From positions 248,001 to 312,000 of the forward strand of contig JAQFVV010012446.1 in assembly GCA_028023455.1 (NCBI GenBank): a stretch of DNA of 64,000 nt, given 5' to 3'. Under the pieces are notes generated by a model that saw nothing but the letters and a program-made list of their open reading frames with translations, did not search any database and was not told where the DNA came from. Positions 37,301 to 46,790 of this stretch are shown piece after piece (within the stretch, counting starts at the first letter, position 1; every line of letters starts with the position of its first letter). The stretch comes from Epiperipatus broadwayi. Taxonomy: Eukaryota > Onychophora > Udeonychophora > Euonychophora > Peripatidae. A program made the translations under genes and the position numbers.

Positions 37301-40300
37301 TTTAAAGTTATCTTGTTTAAATCTATTAATTTAGAAATATTAAGTTTATTATATTTAAGCTTTCAACATTTAATTTAAAATAATATTAAACTTGCAAATA
37401 ATTTAAATCTTTAAATTTTAAATTTAAACTCGTAAATAATTTTCTAATTTTGTATTTTATAAATCAAGCCACAATTTTATGTAGAAAAGTAAATGAGAGC
37501 TGGGAAGAGAACAATAACTCTAATTAATTCTATTTCGTAAAATGCACTAATGGCATAAATATTTTGAATCTAATTAGTAAAAGTTTTAGAACCAAATCAA
37601 TATTGTAATCTGAATATCTTAAAGTAAATAACAATAGTAAATTTGCTTATAACATTCTGTTGTATTTTTTTAGATATTTGGATAGAAAAAAGCTTTTATT
37701 TATAACAAATATTTTGGTAATGGATTATTATGCCACACGGTAATTCTATTGTTTGCTTCTCTTGTAGATATACAGCTGAATTTATTAATTAATTATTAGT
37801 TGGTTATATTTTGAAACAGTTAAATTAATTGATTATTTGATTTAGGATTTATCTGGTTATATTTTGAGAGAGACATCATAATATTTAATATTTAATTAGC
37901 AGTGTTAAGTACTAGTAAACTTTTGAACCAAATGTTTATCGGTTCATTTGATTGAGACATTACTAGTATTTAACGTTGTTAATTGAATATCAAAGTACGA
38001 GGGGAACCTTGTGTGAAGGATGATTACCTTCCTATCAGGTTACAGATTAATACTATACTAGCAAAAATATCTAGGCTATTTACAGCAAATATACTATAAA
38101 TTAAAAACTACAAAAAAGTACTTATAACAGTAATAAGCAATTCAATTACCTGTTGTTTTCTCCAGGTAAATATTTCTCTTCTCTATTATAATTGAACAAA
38201 TTGAAATTTAGTTGAAGATTTGGACTAACCCTCGAGTATTTCTGAAAAGATTTTGATGATCTGCATTCTGATGGAAAATTGGAAATAGGTTTTGAGCTTT
38301 GTCCATAAAAATGCCTTTCAACAGGTGAAGCAAAGGAATTATTAATAACTTGATGAAAACCTGAAGGCCCTAATAATAATGAAAAAAAACACAAATAAGT
38401 AAAAAAGGATTGTGTATGGTTTTTATTATTGTAATACATTATGGTGTTTATAAAGTATACAAATTTACCAGAAATTATTAAACCACTTAATAAAGTTAAT
38501 ATTAATTAATCAGAAACAAATAAAAGTGATATATGATATTTTATATTTTAAGTTACATAATTCATATGAATAATATTCAGATTGATAGGTAATTTTATTT
38601 AATATAAGTAACCATCCTTTTATTATAAATTAGTCTTTTTTAAAGCTTGAAGTTATAACATAGCCATTGGTTGCAGGTGTGCAGGTTGTACAGAGCACAA
38701 AGGTGCGTCATCACCTGGATTTTCAAGACAGCAAAATCATTATTAAAATTTATATGTAAATTATGTTTACTTTTTCAATAAATTCATTGTTCAAAAGACA
38801 TTATGAGTGTAAATATATTTTATTTAAATATAAAAGGAATAATTCTTTATTTAAATTTATTGTGACATTTGTCCAAGGCCTGAATTTTGAGACTCAAGTT
38901 TGAAATACACCACATATATACTCTTATAATTATGCTAAACAACTAGAATACCATTTTTGCTATTATTAATAAAACATATGTGAATAATTGGATTTATGGA
39001 TCACTTTATTGTTAAAAACACAGTCTGATTATAAATCAAATGTATTGAATAATCAATCTATTTAAATATGAAAATTTAAAATTTCTTCCCGTAAATAAAT
39101 GATTGATAAATCCCTAATTGTTAAACTATTTAATAAAATATAATATATTAATTAAGACTTAGTTCATAATAAGTACTAAAAATGAAATAATCCTAGTAGT
39201 GTATTTATTTTATTATTGAATGAAAACAATTGAAACTATTTTTGTTAATAAAAAATGTAAACATGTTATGTATGAGAAAAGTTCTGAATCAAAAATAACT
39301 AATGCATTTTTGAAACAAGTAACATTTTAACAAGAAGGTGATAATGGAATGTAAAAATTATATCACTCATGCTATTGAAATCTGATAGTCTTTTTTTCAT
39401 GGGTCATAGCATTGGCCGGGAAGTGAACCTGTTAAACCAGGACAACTGCTTGTAAGGCGGTTGTGCTGACCTCTCGACCACCAATGCTTGACAAAAAATT
39501 AATAGTTCTAATGAAATAAAAATATTATAGCAATAAACAATATAAGTACAAAAACTTAAAATATGGGACTATGTATATAATAGATTACGTATACTAATAG
39601 TGAAATCACACCATCTGAAACATTAAATAATAGAGTAAATGTTTTATTTCTGAAGCAATATAACTTTGTTAATAGAAAAAATGAGTAAGTTTATGTATGA
39701 TTGATTTTGAATGGTTTTTTAACAAATGGACTATTTTTGAAGAATTATTGATGTTGTGGGTTGAAATTAATTTAAATATTAATTCAGAAAAAAAGGAAAC
39801 CAGCCAGACTCTTTTTTTCTCATTATGAGGGGTGGAACTTGAAATTAATCATTCCAAAGAGATATGTAAACTAGATTTACATAATATCAGAGTGCCATTG
39901 ATAAGGGGAGGGGAGCAGTGCAATGTTTGTGTAGTCATGTGTTGCTGGAGGGTTTTTTTTAAATATGATAAAAAAGACTTAGACATTTATTTATTTATTT
40001 ATTTTTAGATATTTTCTATCTTTTCTAACAATTTTGTAAGATTGTCCAAAAATATGAAAATTTTTGCAAGAAAAAATTAAAAATTAAAAATTTATTAAAT
40101 AAATATTTTTTATTTTAAAGTATTATTTAATTACTGTTTCAAAAATATTTTATTTTAGCATATGTTTTATTTCCTGGGAATATTTTACACAAATAAATGA
40201 ATAAAACACACAATAAATTAACCAAACATGGTAGATCAAAGTTTTTCTTGTGAAAGCTGGAAAAAATGTTTTTAGGGTACAAATTTTAGTTCCTAGAATG

Positions 40301-43300
40301 GGGAGGGGGTGGGACTGATAACTATATAGCAGCACTGATAAAACATATAATTGATTTCAACTTATTTTCAAAATTACAATCATATAAATTTGATATTATG
40401 TTTGACAATAAATAACATTTCTTTCTTTTCAGCATTTTTAGGATTTTGCCACAAATTTAATCAGTTACAAGATATGGATAATGTTCTTTTCTAAAAGTAT
40501 AGTCAATGCTTTTTTTAAATGTGGATAGGTCAAGCTGTCTTAAGTTATAATTTAGCTGTAAAACCTTTAATGATATATGGAAAACAGATGGGTGCATAGC
40601 ATTATGTATATATGACATAATTTGAAGTTTTTTAAGTACAAAGAAAACCCTTCAACTGTTCTTTTAAAATATCCACTTAAGAAAGTTCTATGATGTCAGA
40701 GTAGGATACATCCCATAGTTAGCAGACATGTCAGGTCTTCTTTAAAAATTATTATCTATGGAGGGTAAAAAGATTCAGGCATTCAAAAGTGAATTAATGC
40801 CTATGTTATAGATGTTTTGAATATAATCAATGTGATTGTAATTTCACTTCATCTTTTTATTCAAATGAGTAGAATCAGTGATTGTAAACTCCATGTGGAC
40901 CCTGTCCTCATTGAAACATATGTTCATAAATTAATTACATTTTTAAGATGCTATAGATATTTTTTCTGGGGTGGTGGAGCAGAGCCTACCTGATTCACAA
41001 AAACACTGGCTGTAAAATATGATAGTATGTTATACTTTTAATATACATTTCTAGTTTAGATTTACATTACAAAAATAATTGGTAAACCATTAACATATTA
41101 CATGTTCTTCATTTCCTATGCTCTCAGATACAAGGATACTCATTGATAAAAGTCACAAGCTAGAATCTAGTCTGAGGATATTGGATGAATAGGTACTAGA
41201 TAGAAATTTGATGAACAAAGCTTCTTGAATTTTGTGATCACTAAGGTTTCACTCAGTAGTATTACTATAAGAAGAGTTGCATAATGTTTTAAAATCTAAT
41301 TACTGAATATTGATGTTAGCGCTATAGTTTACAAAAAATTTATTTCACAATCACTAGAAAGATGAGATGCGAAGAAGAATCCCTGAGAGAAGTATTCATG
41401 TGAAAGGTTATGGTATGGCATTGAAGACAAAATGCTTGCAAATAATATAACCAGAGATGTTTCAGTCAACAAATCCAAAGTATACTTTATTGACAGATTA
41501 CTGGAGTATATTAATGCTTTATAATTATTATTTAAAGGCAATAAGAATATTGCTTTATACTACAGAAAATATTAAAAATATTAAATGCATTTCTTATGTT
41601 GAGCATTTTTGTCAAAAGCAAATTCAAAGATTTCTAAAAGCAATGAAAAATAATCTAAAATGAATAGACCTTCATACATTACTGGGTATGTACATTTTAA
41701 TGTACTATTAATGTAAGTAATACAAGGAAAATGATGAAGTAGAAAGTAAAACTAATGATTGTACATTCTTAAATTTATATATATTGAACTGGATACATTA
41801 TATGCTTCAAAAGTTTCATGCAAAATTAAAACTAACTATTGTTTTTATAAAGGTTTAAAAGAAAACTATTTGAAAGTTTTATATGTTATGGTGCCTATAT
41901 GCAGCTATATTTTAAAATCCTCTAATTTTACTGTTTAGTTTAAAAATAAATTTCTTTTGACACTTTTTTTTGTAAAAACATTCCAATTTAAAAAGTTTTA
42001 ATCTTTTAAAAAAAGCATTTAATTTTAATTTTGAAAGTTTGCTTACATTTTTGGTTTTTTTATTTTTGATTGCAATTTATTTGTAATTTAGTTTTAAAAA
42101 CAAAAGATGAGACTTAAGTTTGGCTTTTTTTTTCAAATTAATTTTGGATAAGATGAGAGCCCTGGTTAGATTTTTTCAAGAATTAAGATTAAGTCTGAGG
42201 TAGAGATTCGCCTTGGTCAAAAACCTCTAATTAAAGATGTCACAGGATATAAGAGTGCACATATATAGCCCTGGGATTTTAGACAGTTTACTATTTGGCT
42301 TAACATTATTATTCTGCTGAGTATGAAAAGTGGTTCAACTCTTTAGTATGATACTTGTGATCCTTATTTGAATTGCTGTGCTGCCTGATTTTTTTAAAAG
42401 AATTTCTGTCCATACCTGGAGATCACTGTTGCTAATATTACTTTTCTACTATCTGCTGTTTGAAAATTCTTCTGAAATCAGATTACTGATTTCTAGTTGC
42501 TAAATAGTGTTAGTCTCTGCAGAATGCTAAAATTACCCACCATGAGAAATCTTTTCTACAACATGCAGTGCTAAATCAATCTAAAGATGCATCCTAGATC
42601 CCAAGTTGTTTCTTCAATGATCATGCCATTAAAGCTTAAACAAGAACAGATCCAGAACTTGTCTCCTTACTTCCTACCAAGGAAATATGAATCCAAAGCT
42701 TTTGTGGTGAACATGAGTCAGAAAGAACTCTGCATATCCCACTAGAGATAATCTGACAACTTTATATTAGGCCTTGAGATAAAAGGTTTTCATATTCTAA
42801 TCAGAGTTTAAATCTCTATTAGTCTCAGCTTAATCTTAACAGAAACCTGCCTTTATTATATGTTTTAAATATTCCTATAGTATTTGTAATTATTTTATGT
42901 AGTTTTTATTATTATATGCAGTGGAATCTTAGTTTTAAATTTCCATGTTTTTTATTATTAGTACTTATTCATCTGAGAATGCTAGTTTTTATTTTATAAA
43001 CTTAGTGTTTTTTATATCAGTAACCCTTGGTAAATGCTTTGGCAGACATTCATAATTTTCTTTTAACTTGCCTGTCCTTTTTGTCACATTTATAATTTAT
43101 TTATCTACGCTTGGCTTGTTTAAATCTTTTGGCTGATGGTTTATTGAGTTCTGTTTTTTCTAAATCAGAGATTTTGTTCCTTCTATTCAAGATTACAATT
43201 CATAATCTTTCCTTGTTTTATTTCTTGTCCTATATTGAAAATATGCTTGATGATCTTAAACTTGGTCAATCATGAGCTATTCTACAGATATATGGCATTC

Positions 43301-45019
43301 TTGGTCCCGATGCTTTGTTCCTGGCCATCGAAAGCTTGCCTGCACTTCTTTATTGCATTCTCTACATGACTGCTTCATTTTTGTACTGCAATCTCTAAAT
43401 ATGGATACTGGAATTAGTTTTTATAAATCGCTAGCAGGAAGATATAAACCCCTTTTTTAAAAATTATAGGTGAGAAAACAAACTTCTCTGCCAGAGTATT
43501 TAATGTTTCAAAATTCATGCTCACTCTCTGATGGATATGCTAGAGGGTAATCTTTGGTAATTTGTTTGTCTAAAATTTATTATTTTCAATTTAATAAAGT
43601 ATGAAATTATTTAAAATTATTTTAGCTAACATTTGTCCTTGTGTTCTTTTCTCAATTGTCTGAACAATGTTAAAAACCTCTTTCTCTCCTGGGTCTATCT
43701 GGTAGCATTTATTCATCATCATCAACTTTTAATCGCCGTAAATTAAATTTTCTAAGTAGTAAATGACCTAGTGGTGCCGTCGTCGATGGTCATATAATAC
43801 TGTGGTTATTTTAACAATGACTAATGCATTCATAAGTTCTCTTTTATCATTTTATGGTTGTTGTCAGATTAAACTTAAATCATCTCTAGTGCTGAGATTA
43901 TAATATTTATATATTTCAAACATTTAATTAATTTTCAAGATACAATTGCAAGGTTTAGCTTTAAAAATAATAATTATAAAACCAGATTCGATAAAAAATG
44001 ATGGATAAAAAACTCTATTTCTTATTTAAAAGATCCTTATTGTACTGACAACATGCAGTGTTTTTCTAGCATCTCAGGGCATTATTATATGTCACGTAAA
44101 TATAGAACAAGGTGTAATGTTTATTCTGTAGGTGTGACGATTTGGGCTAACGGCAAAAACTATTAATTCCAACATGAATCTTGTAGTTATTTATAATTTT
44201 TTCCAGTTGCTGTAGCTGCCTGTACAAAACGGAGATCATAAAGATTTAAAAGTGTACATTTATGCCCAGAATTAGTGATTTTTTCAATATTTAGTTTAGT
44301 ATTTTAGTTCAGAAAATTTGTAGTTAATTTAATAATTTATCGTTTTTTGAATTACAAAATCTAACGAGTAATACAGACATTTGGTTAACTATTATAGCGA
44401 ACAACTCAGAATATTTTTTAGATGATTATCTTTTTTTCGCTGATTAATCATATAAAAAAAAACATTGATAATAAAATATTTAAAAATGTGCAATTAAGTT
44501 TGGCTTACCGGGAATCTGTGAAGGGTTGTTTGAGGATTGAACACCTATCTCATAATCCGTTGTTGATACTGCAATATTTTTAGATATTTCATTTTCTACC
44601 TCAGGACTTTCTGATGACAAATTTCTCTCATCTTTATTAGAATAACATTGGTTAGTATATCCTGAAAAATCTCCAATTCCATTTGACTGCTGAATATTAT
44701 ATTTCTTGAGCCGTTTTTCAGTTAGAGAATATTTGTGTTGATTTTTGAAAAGTTGGGGTTTGGTAGAAAATCCGTTACAAAACAAAGGAGATGAATTCAA
44801 TTTCAAATTCCCATTATGTCCAGAACATTCATTTTGAATGTTTCTTTCACAAATAAATTTTTGTAATTTCATGTTAGAACTTGATATTGAGGATTCTCCA
44901 TAATTGTAGAAATCACCGGGTCGTAATAAAGTTGGAGTTACAGCTTGCAGTCTTGTTGGCGAATCAAGAACTTCGTTTAAAGCAGCGGCATTGGGAGCCA
45001 ACGTGTTATTAGAATTCAT
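22071..45019 (-). CDS. RNF111: Arkadia/RNF111-like RING-H2 E3 ubiquitin ligase (7 coding exons, 596 aa)
   Basis: Join 45019-44509, 38369-38150, 34172-33832, 33534-33321, 31690-31559, 25035-24876 and 22283-22071. Every junction has GT/AG and matching phase, and no stop interrupts the 597 codons. Residues 1-357 are Ser/Asn-rich and low in complexity. V269-V270-D271-L272 with acidic 275-279 is a SUMO-interacting-type motif. A His cluster (HPHHYY) lies in exon 5. [13 protein letters not shown] (exon 7) matches the TIER segment before the RING of Arkadia. The RING-H2 is C544-x2-C547-x14-C562-x-H564-x2-H567-x2-C570-x10-C581-x2-C584, with [10 protein letters not shown] and W574 as in RNF111. Family knowledge: Arkadia ubiquitinates SnoN/Ski and SUMO-tagged targets in the nucleus and enhances TGF-beta/BMP signalling. 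The protein is shorter than vertebrate RNF111 (about 990 aa), and its N-terminal half is not recognisable. RNF165/ARKL-type relatives are the alternative. Confidence 0.88.
23289..23559. mobile_element. MITE with about 41-bp terminal inverted repeats and 13-bp target duplication
   Basis: The element is 23302-23546. TIRs at about 23334-23374 and 23505-23546 are near-perfect, sharing 'gagagagtgcaaatttctca' and its complement. TTAATGAAGTTAA flanks both sides (23289-23301, 23547-23559). The paralogous intron at about 7925 has the single empty-site version 'ttaacgaagttca', so insertion came after the duplication. The 5' edge lies outside the TIR, leaving about 30 bases of extra sequence. Confidence 0.8.
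23930..24650. mobile_element. Unclassified insertion of higher GC content in intron 7
   Basis: This segment has no counterpart in the broken copy, where intron homology jumps from about 8575 past this point. At 24180-24480 it is clearly richer in G+C than its surroundings ('ggggcccgaaggcagag', 'gtccacgtggtggccatc'). It repeats 'tgtcacgcctttaa' or 'ttgtcacgcctttatt' internally (about 24408, 24505). It could be a solo LTR or a DIRS/LTR fragment, but I cannot define termini. The 74-codon minus-strand frame shows no known domain. Confidence 0.4.
24876..25035 (-). CDS. RNF111: RNF111-like exon 7: TIER-like segment
   Basis: 160 nt: one leading base completes a split codon, followed by 53 codons ending in phase 0. 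The acceptor is TTCAG|A and the donor AAAAAG|GTTAGT. It encodes about residues 473-526, with many Arg/Ile/Thr and ending [13 protein letters not shown], the counterpart of the Arkadia TIER region that works with the RING in substrate binding. Confidence 0.87.
25036..27066 (-). other. Intron between exon 6 copies and exon 7
   Basis: AT-rich. The frames at 25433-25762 and 26660-26902 are low in complexity and show no domain. Nothing else is recognised. Confidence 0.5.
27067..27219 (-). pseudogene. Exon 6 copy a (decayed)
   Basis: Homologous to exon 6: NLESVDF, then [15 protein letters not shown]. The acceptor position reads ATCATCG where the intact exon has an AG, beside a (GAT/ATC)n microsatellite. 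Two in-frame TAA codons precede the original donor position (GTAAAT at 27066). A GTAAGC just before the first stop would give an in-phase shortened exon, but without an acceptor this is moot. Confidence 0.75.
27220..27258. repeat. (GAT)n(AAT)n microsatellite at the exon 6a acceptor
   Basis: A trinucleotide run starts exactly where the 3' splice site of exon copy a should lie. It replaces the polypyrimidine tract and AG. Confidence 0.8.
27434..27577 (-). pseudogene. Exon 6 copy b (open frame, strong donor, acceptor lost)
   Basis: 144 nt with the same entry and exit phases as exon 6c and an excellent donor (CAGT|GTGAGT). It encodes [20 protein letters not shown] and onward to EAFSGNTTV without a stop. 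The base pair before the exon is AA where exon c has AG (ATAAAAACC against ATAGAAACC), and an (ATT)n run followed by the 3' end of a LINE sits immediately upstream. Use would need a different upstream AG. Confidence 0.75.
27581..31256 (-). mobile_element. APE-type LINE, about 3.7 kb, inactive
   Basis: Minus strand. 31190-30520 is an ORF1-like Lys/Asn-rich region in broken frames. The endonuclease is at 30507-29801 ([35 protein letters not shown]). The reverse transcriptase is at 29552-28581 ([48 protein letters not shown]). The C-terminal region is 28570-27785 ([16 protein letters not shown]). At least four frameshifts separate these parts. The RT active site is broken: the expected Y-A-D-D reads as 'tatgcttgatgat' with one extra base. 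The 3' end runs into GAATTGAATTGAATT and (ATT)n. The clade is probably Jockey/CR1-like. Confidence 0.85.
31257..31384. repeat. (AAT)n(AAC)n(AAT)n(ATT)n microsatellite
   Basis: About 128 bp of triplets that switch from AAT/AAC to ATT, so the two halves can pair as a hairpin. It borders the 5' end of the LINE, while the 3' end of the LINE also meets an (AAT)n run. The predicted poly-Asn/poly-Tyr frame is an artefact. Confidence 0.85.
31559..31690 (-). CDS. RNF111: RNF111-like exon 6 (copy c, functional)
   Basis: 132 nt, entering with one base and leaving with two, so it can be skipped or swapped without frame change. The acceptor is CAATAG|A and the donor GCAGT|GTGAGT. It encodes [20 protein letters not shown] through [13 protein letters not shown] (about residues 429-473), Pro/Asn-rich with no known domain. 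It is the only one of the three tandem copies with both splice sites. Flanking intron text ('aacaatatatttat', 'taactcc', 'aaataaata') is repeated with each copy. Confidence 0.8.
32269..32439. mobile_element. Foldback of two head-to-head SINE family 3 units
   Basis: Left arm 32269-32348 and right arm 32354-32439 are inverted copies meeting at 'acatgtattttttttacatgt'-type sequence. The right arm reads 'gagatagtgtggatagttga' to a B-box-like GAGTTCAAGTTCCC. It lies in the intron between exons 5 and 6. Confidence 0.65.
32640..33231 (+). pseudogene. LINE ORF2 C-terminal fragment in intron 5
   Basis: Plus strand. The frames at 32635-32817 and 32818-33261 read [20 protein letters not shown], then [18 protein letters not shown], a C-x2-C-x8-H-x4-C knuckle typical of LINE C-termini. 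A stop at 32815 splits them. It is the same family as 5256-6112, but here both Cys are kept and the 3' end is missing. Homology to the duplicated RNF111-like intron resumes at about 33232. Confidence 0.7.
33321..33534 (-). CDS. RNF111: RNF111-like exon 5: His-rich segment
   Basis: 214 nt, entering with two bases and leaving with two. The acceptor is TTTTTCAG|AG and the donor AAAG|GTGAGG. It encodes about residues 358-429: [36 protein letters not shown]. His-rich stretches upstream of the RING are also found in Arkadia proteins. The sister exon is at 10650-10863. Confidence 0.86.
33832..34172 (-). CDS. RNF111: RNF111-like exon 4: SUMO-interacting-type motif
   Basis: 341 nt, entering with one base and leaving with one. 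The acceptor is TTTTTTAG|A and the donor ATAG|GTATTT. It encodes about residues 244-357, with [16 protein letters not shown] near the start: a V-V-D-L core followed by acidic residues, as in the SUMO-interacting motifs of Arkadia. The rest is Ser/Gln/Asn-rich. The other open frame on this strand is a shadow. Confidence 0.86.
34180..35540. other. Intron 3, 3' part: AT-rich, nothing recognised
   Basis: Part of the intron between exons 3 and 4. No motif, repeat or frame of interest was seen. Confidence 0.4.
35546..37170. mobile_element. Head-to-head pair of Penelope-like element fragments
   Basis: The right arm (plus, 36110-37170) has an RT tail ([46 protein letters not shown]), then a GIY-YIG region with a stop near 36623, then [18 protein letters not shown] and [11 protein letters not shown]. 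The left arm (minus, 36105-35546) repeats only the GIY-YIG part: [52 protein letters not shown]. Both arms share a TGA in place of an Arg codon after QSNR. Their outer ends are the same ('gtcgaaatatcggtgtttaa', 'aaaaagtta'). It lies in intron 3. RT palm motifs are missing. Confidence 0.85.
37171..38145. other. Intron 3, 5' part: AT-rich
   Basis: No gene. A loose inverted pair, 'actagtaaacttttgaacca' against 'tggttcaaaagt'-like text, lies around 37910-37975 and may be a small hairpin. Confidence 0.35.
38150..38369 (-). CDS. RNF111: RNF111-like exon 3
   Basis: 220 nt, entering with two bases and leaving with two. The acceptor is TATTATTAG|GG and the donor AACAG|GTAATT. It encodes about residues 171-243 ([45 protein letters not shown]), Ser/Asn-rich with no known domain. 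Support comes from phase, splice sites and the open frame. Confidence 0.78.
38440..39390. other. Intron 2, 3' part
   Basis: AT-rich with no recognisable feature. Confidence 0.4.
39392..39495 (-). repeat. tRNA-like SINE (family 1)
   Basis: The minus strand reads GTCAAGCATTGGTGGTCGAG, an A box, an anticodon arm with loop CTTACAA (Val-UAC-like), GGTTCACTTCC as the B box and a CCAATGC closing stem, then an A-rich tail (the T run at about 39390). It matches copies at 46083, 50155, 50287, 58229 and 58925. Confidence 0.75.
39500..44470. other. Intron 2, central and 5' parts
   Basis: AT-rich. Apart from the element fragment at 41124-41225 I see no gene. Short frames here have no domain. The slightly less AT-rich 42150-43500 may be an old repeat, but nothing in it is recognisable. 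Confidence 0.35.
41124..41225 (+). mobile_element. Diverged fragment of the hammerhead-bearing foldback family
   Basis: It matches 57525-57625 in order: 'tactcattgataaaagtcac', 'aagctagaatctagtctgag', 'gatattggatgaataggtac', 'tagatagaaattt'. The CTGACGA core is TTGATAA here and GAAA is GAAT, so the motif is decayed. Confidence 0.6.
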
Positions 45020-45024
45020 TATTC
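44509..45024 (-). CDS. RNF111: RNF111-like exon 2: start codon and N-terminus
   Basis: 516 nt. The acceptor is CTGTTTTAG at 45025-45026 and the ATG at 45017-45019 follows after five bases; the donor is CCCG|GTAAGC. It encodes residues 1-170 ([51 protein letters not shown]), Ser/Asn-rich without a known domain. The start is chosen because the frame closes upstream in the intron and the acceptor sits directly before it. A 5'-truncation is not excluded. A partial copy is at 53940-54354. Confidence 0.82.
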
Positions 45025-45396
45025 CTAAAACAGATAATTTATATGAGAATTTTAAAAGAAAATGATTTATAAAGAAGAATAAAGTCTACCTATACACAAT
45101 TTTGATATTTGTAAAAAAAAATTTACAGTAAAATTTATTACGATAAAGCATGAAGTGACCCCACAATAAACACTATTCTAAACAGTACTTAAACAGAAAC
45201 GCTAATTTAAAAGAATGAGACTAATATCTAAAAGTTAACACATTTCTATACCACATCTGTTTTGGTTCCAAACAGAAGCCGATGAGACTTTTTTTGTCAT
45301 CGAAAGAAACCCAATTATTTCATTAACATAAGATATTAAAGTTATTGTCTTAAAAAACGCTGCAGAGAGCAAAAATGCAATAATAAATATTATTGC

Positions 45397-45810
45397 CTCC
45401 ATTTAGGGTATTTGTTACTTTGAAATCTGATTGTGCCAATCACTAAAATGACGAGATCCTTTGATTTTTAAACTTCTCTTAGACAAGACTATAATCGCTA
45501 TTAAATTTGCTATTCTCAGTGCTTGATGATTTCAGCTAATTAAATGATGAGTTTCTCAACATTTTTCTTTCCTGTTTATTTCACTACAATATATATTCTT
45601 CACTTCTACTGTGGTTTTTAATTAGGACTAAAAACCCTCAAAGTCAAGATACGTTTCCAAAAAAAAAAACACTCCCTTCATACGATTACAAACAATTTAC
45701 CGTTTGACGATAACTCTTAATAATTATATCTTACAGGACCTGCTGACTGACGCAGCAGTTGACGCCCGATGTTGACTAGATATTGTTTTTCAAATCCAGG
45801 GTTGAAAAAC
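45397..45810 (-). other. Candidate leader-exon copy 1 (donor changed to GC)
   Basis: Homologous to 54778-55175. The donor reads GGAGG|CAATA where the other copies have GCAG|GTAATA, so GT became GC. Upstream at 45785-45810 lies GTTTTTCA-10 nt-TGAAAAAC, the inverted repeat shared by all five copies. This is probably a dead leader exon. Confidence 0.45.
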
Positions 45811-46082
45811 AATGGCACTCGCGTATTTATTTTATGTTTAATGCCTTTATTTTTCTGATAAATATTTTTATTCATTTAGAATTTTGAAAATCTTACTTTT
45901 TACTAAAATAATTTTATATTAATTAATACTATCAGTTTAAAAAAATTAACAACAGAAAAAAATAAAATCAAATTCAAATATTTATATAAAAATTAAAAAG
46001 CAGATGATTATGTTTTCAGCGTTTTAGCATAAACGATAGTAATCTTAAATTCCAAAAATTTAGCTAAAAATATATAGGAGTC

Positions 46083-46175
46083 TTGCATTGGTGGTCGAGA
46101 GGTCAGCGCGACTGCCTTGCACTTGCAGGCAGTTGCCCGGGTTGCGGGTTCGCGTCCCGGCCGATGCCATGAACC
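46083..46175 (+). repeat. tRNA-like SINE (family 1), recent insertion
   Basis: It carries TTGCATTGGTGGTCGAGAGG, then an anticodon arm, GGGTTCGCGTCCCGG and CCGATGC. The duplicated unit at 55435 has no SINE here, and 'tatatagga' flanks both sides (about 46070, 46186), indicating insertion after the unit duplication. Confidence 0.8.
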
Positions 46176-46689
46176 TTAAATATATATATATATAGGAATA
46201 AGACTTTTCAGTTCTGATAGTAAAAAAAAGTCTATTTTTAATAAAATATTTCGCACGTCATTGCAATCGAATATTCTAATTAAAATAAGAAGAATTTATT
46301 GATTAAAAAAGTCGGACTTATTTTTATTCTTGGGAAATGGGGATGGGAATGGGTGGGTGGGTGGAGTGAGACTAAACTCAAAGATACTACAGTCTTAGTA
46401 TGACTGTTTTCTGAATTAAACTAGCAAGAAGCTTTCATTTCTATATATATATAAATCGATTATAAGATAAAATTAACAACAAAAAACCAATTGCACTTTA
46501 ATGTGTATCGTGCCCAAACTCAACTTTAATAAGATTTAAAATGCTTTTCTAGGTTATAGGCAACTCTATCCTGGCTGGAAGCAGCGCGACAGACATTAAT
46601 ATTTGTACTAGGTGCTGTTAATTTAAGGTGATGTTTCCATCTATCTATTCTCAAAATATTTAATACTATATAATGAAATAATGTGTTTA

Positions 46690-46790
46690 TATCCTGCGCG
46701 TCCGACTTGGCATCGTAGGGTTCCAGGATCAGTTCAGACCCTCGAAATTTTTATGAACTCCGTAACGATAAAGTCATACGCGTTTGGTTT
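46690..46790 (+). repeat. SINE family 2-related copy
   Basis: 'ggttccaggatcagttcaga' is followed by the tail 'tgaactccgtaacgataaag'. It is present also in the duplicated unit at 55915-56005, so it is older than the duplication. Confidence 0.5.

Noticed and set aside
46083-46175. Functional tRNA gene
   Set aside because: The copy has a target duplication, an A-rich tail and an oversized anticodon loop, and the family shows C at A58. It is a SINE, not a tRNA gene.
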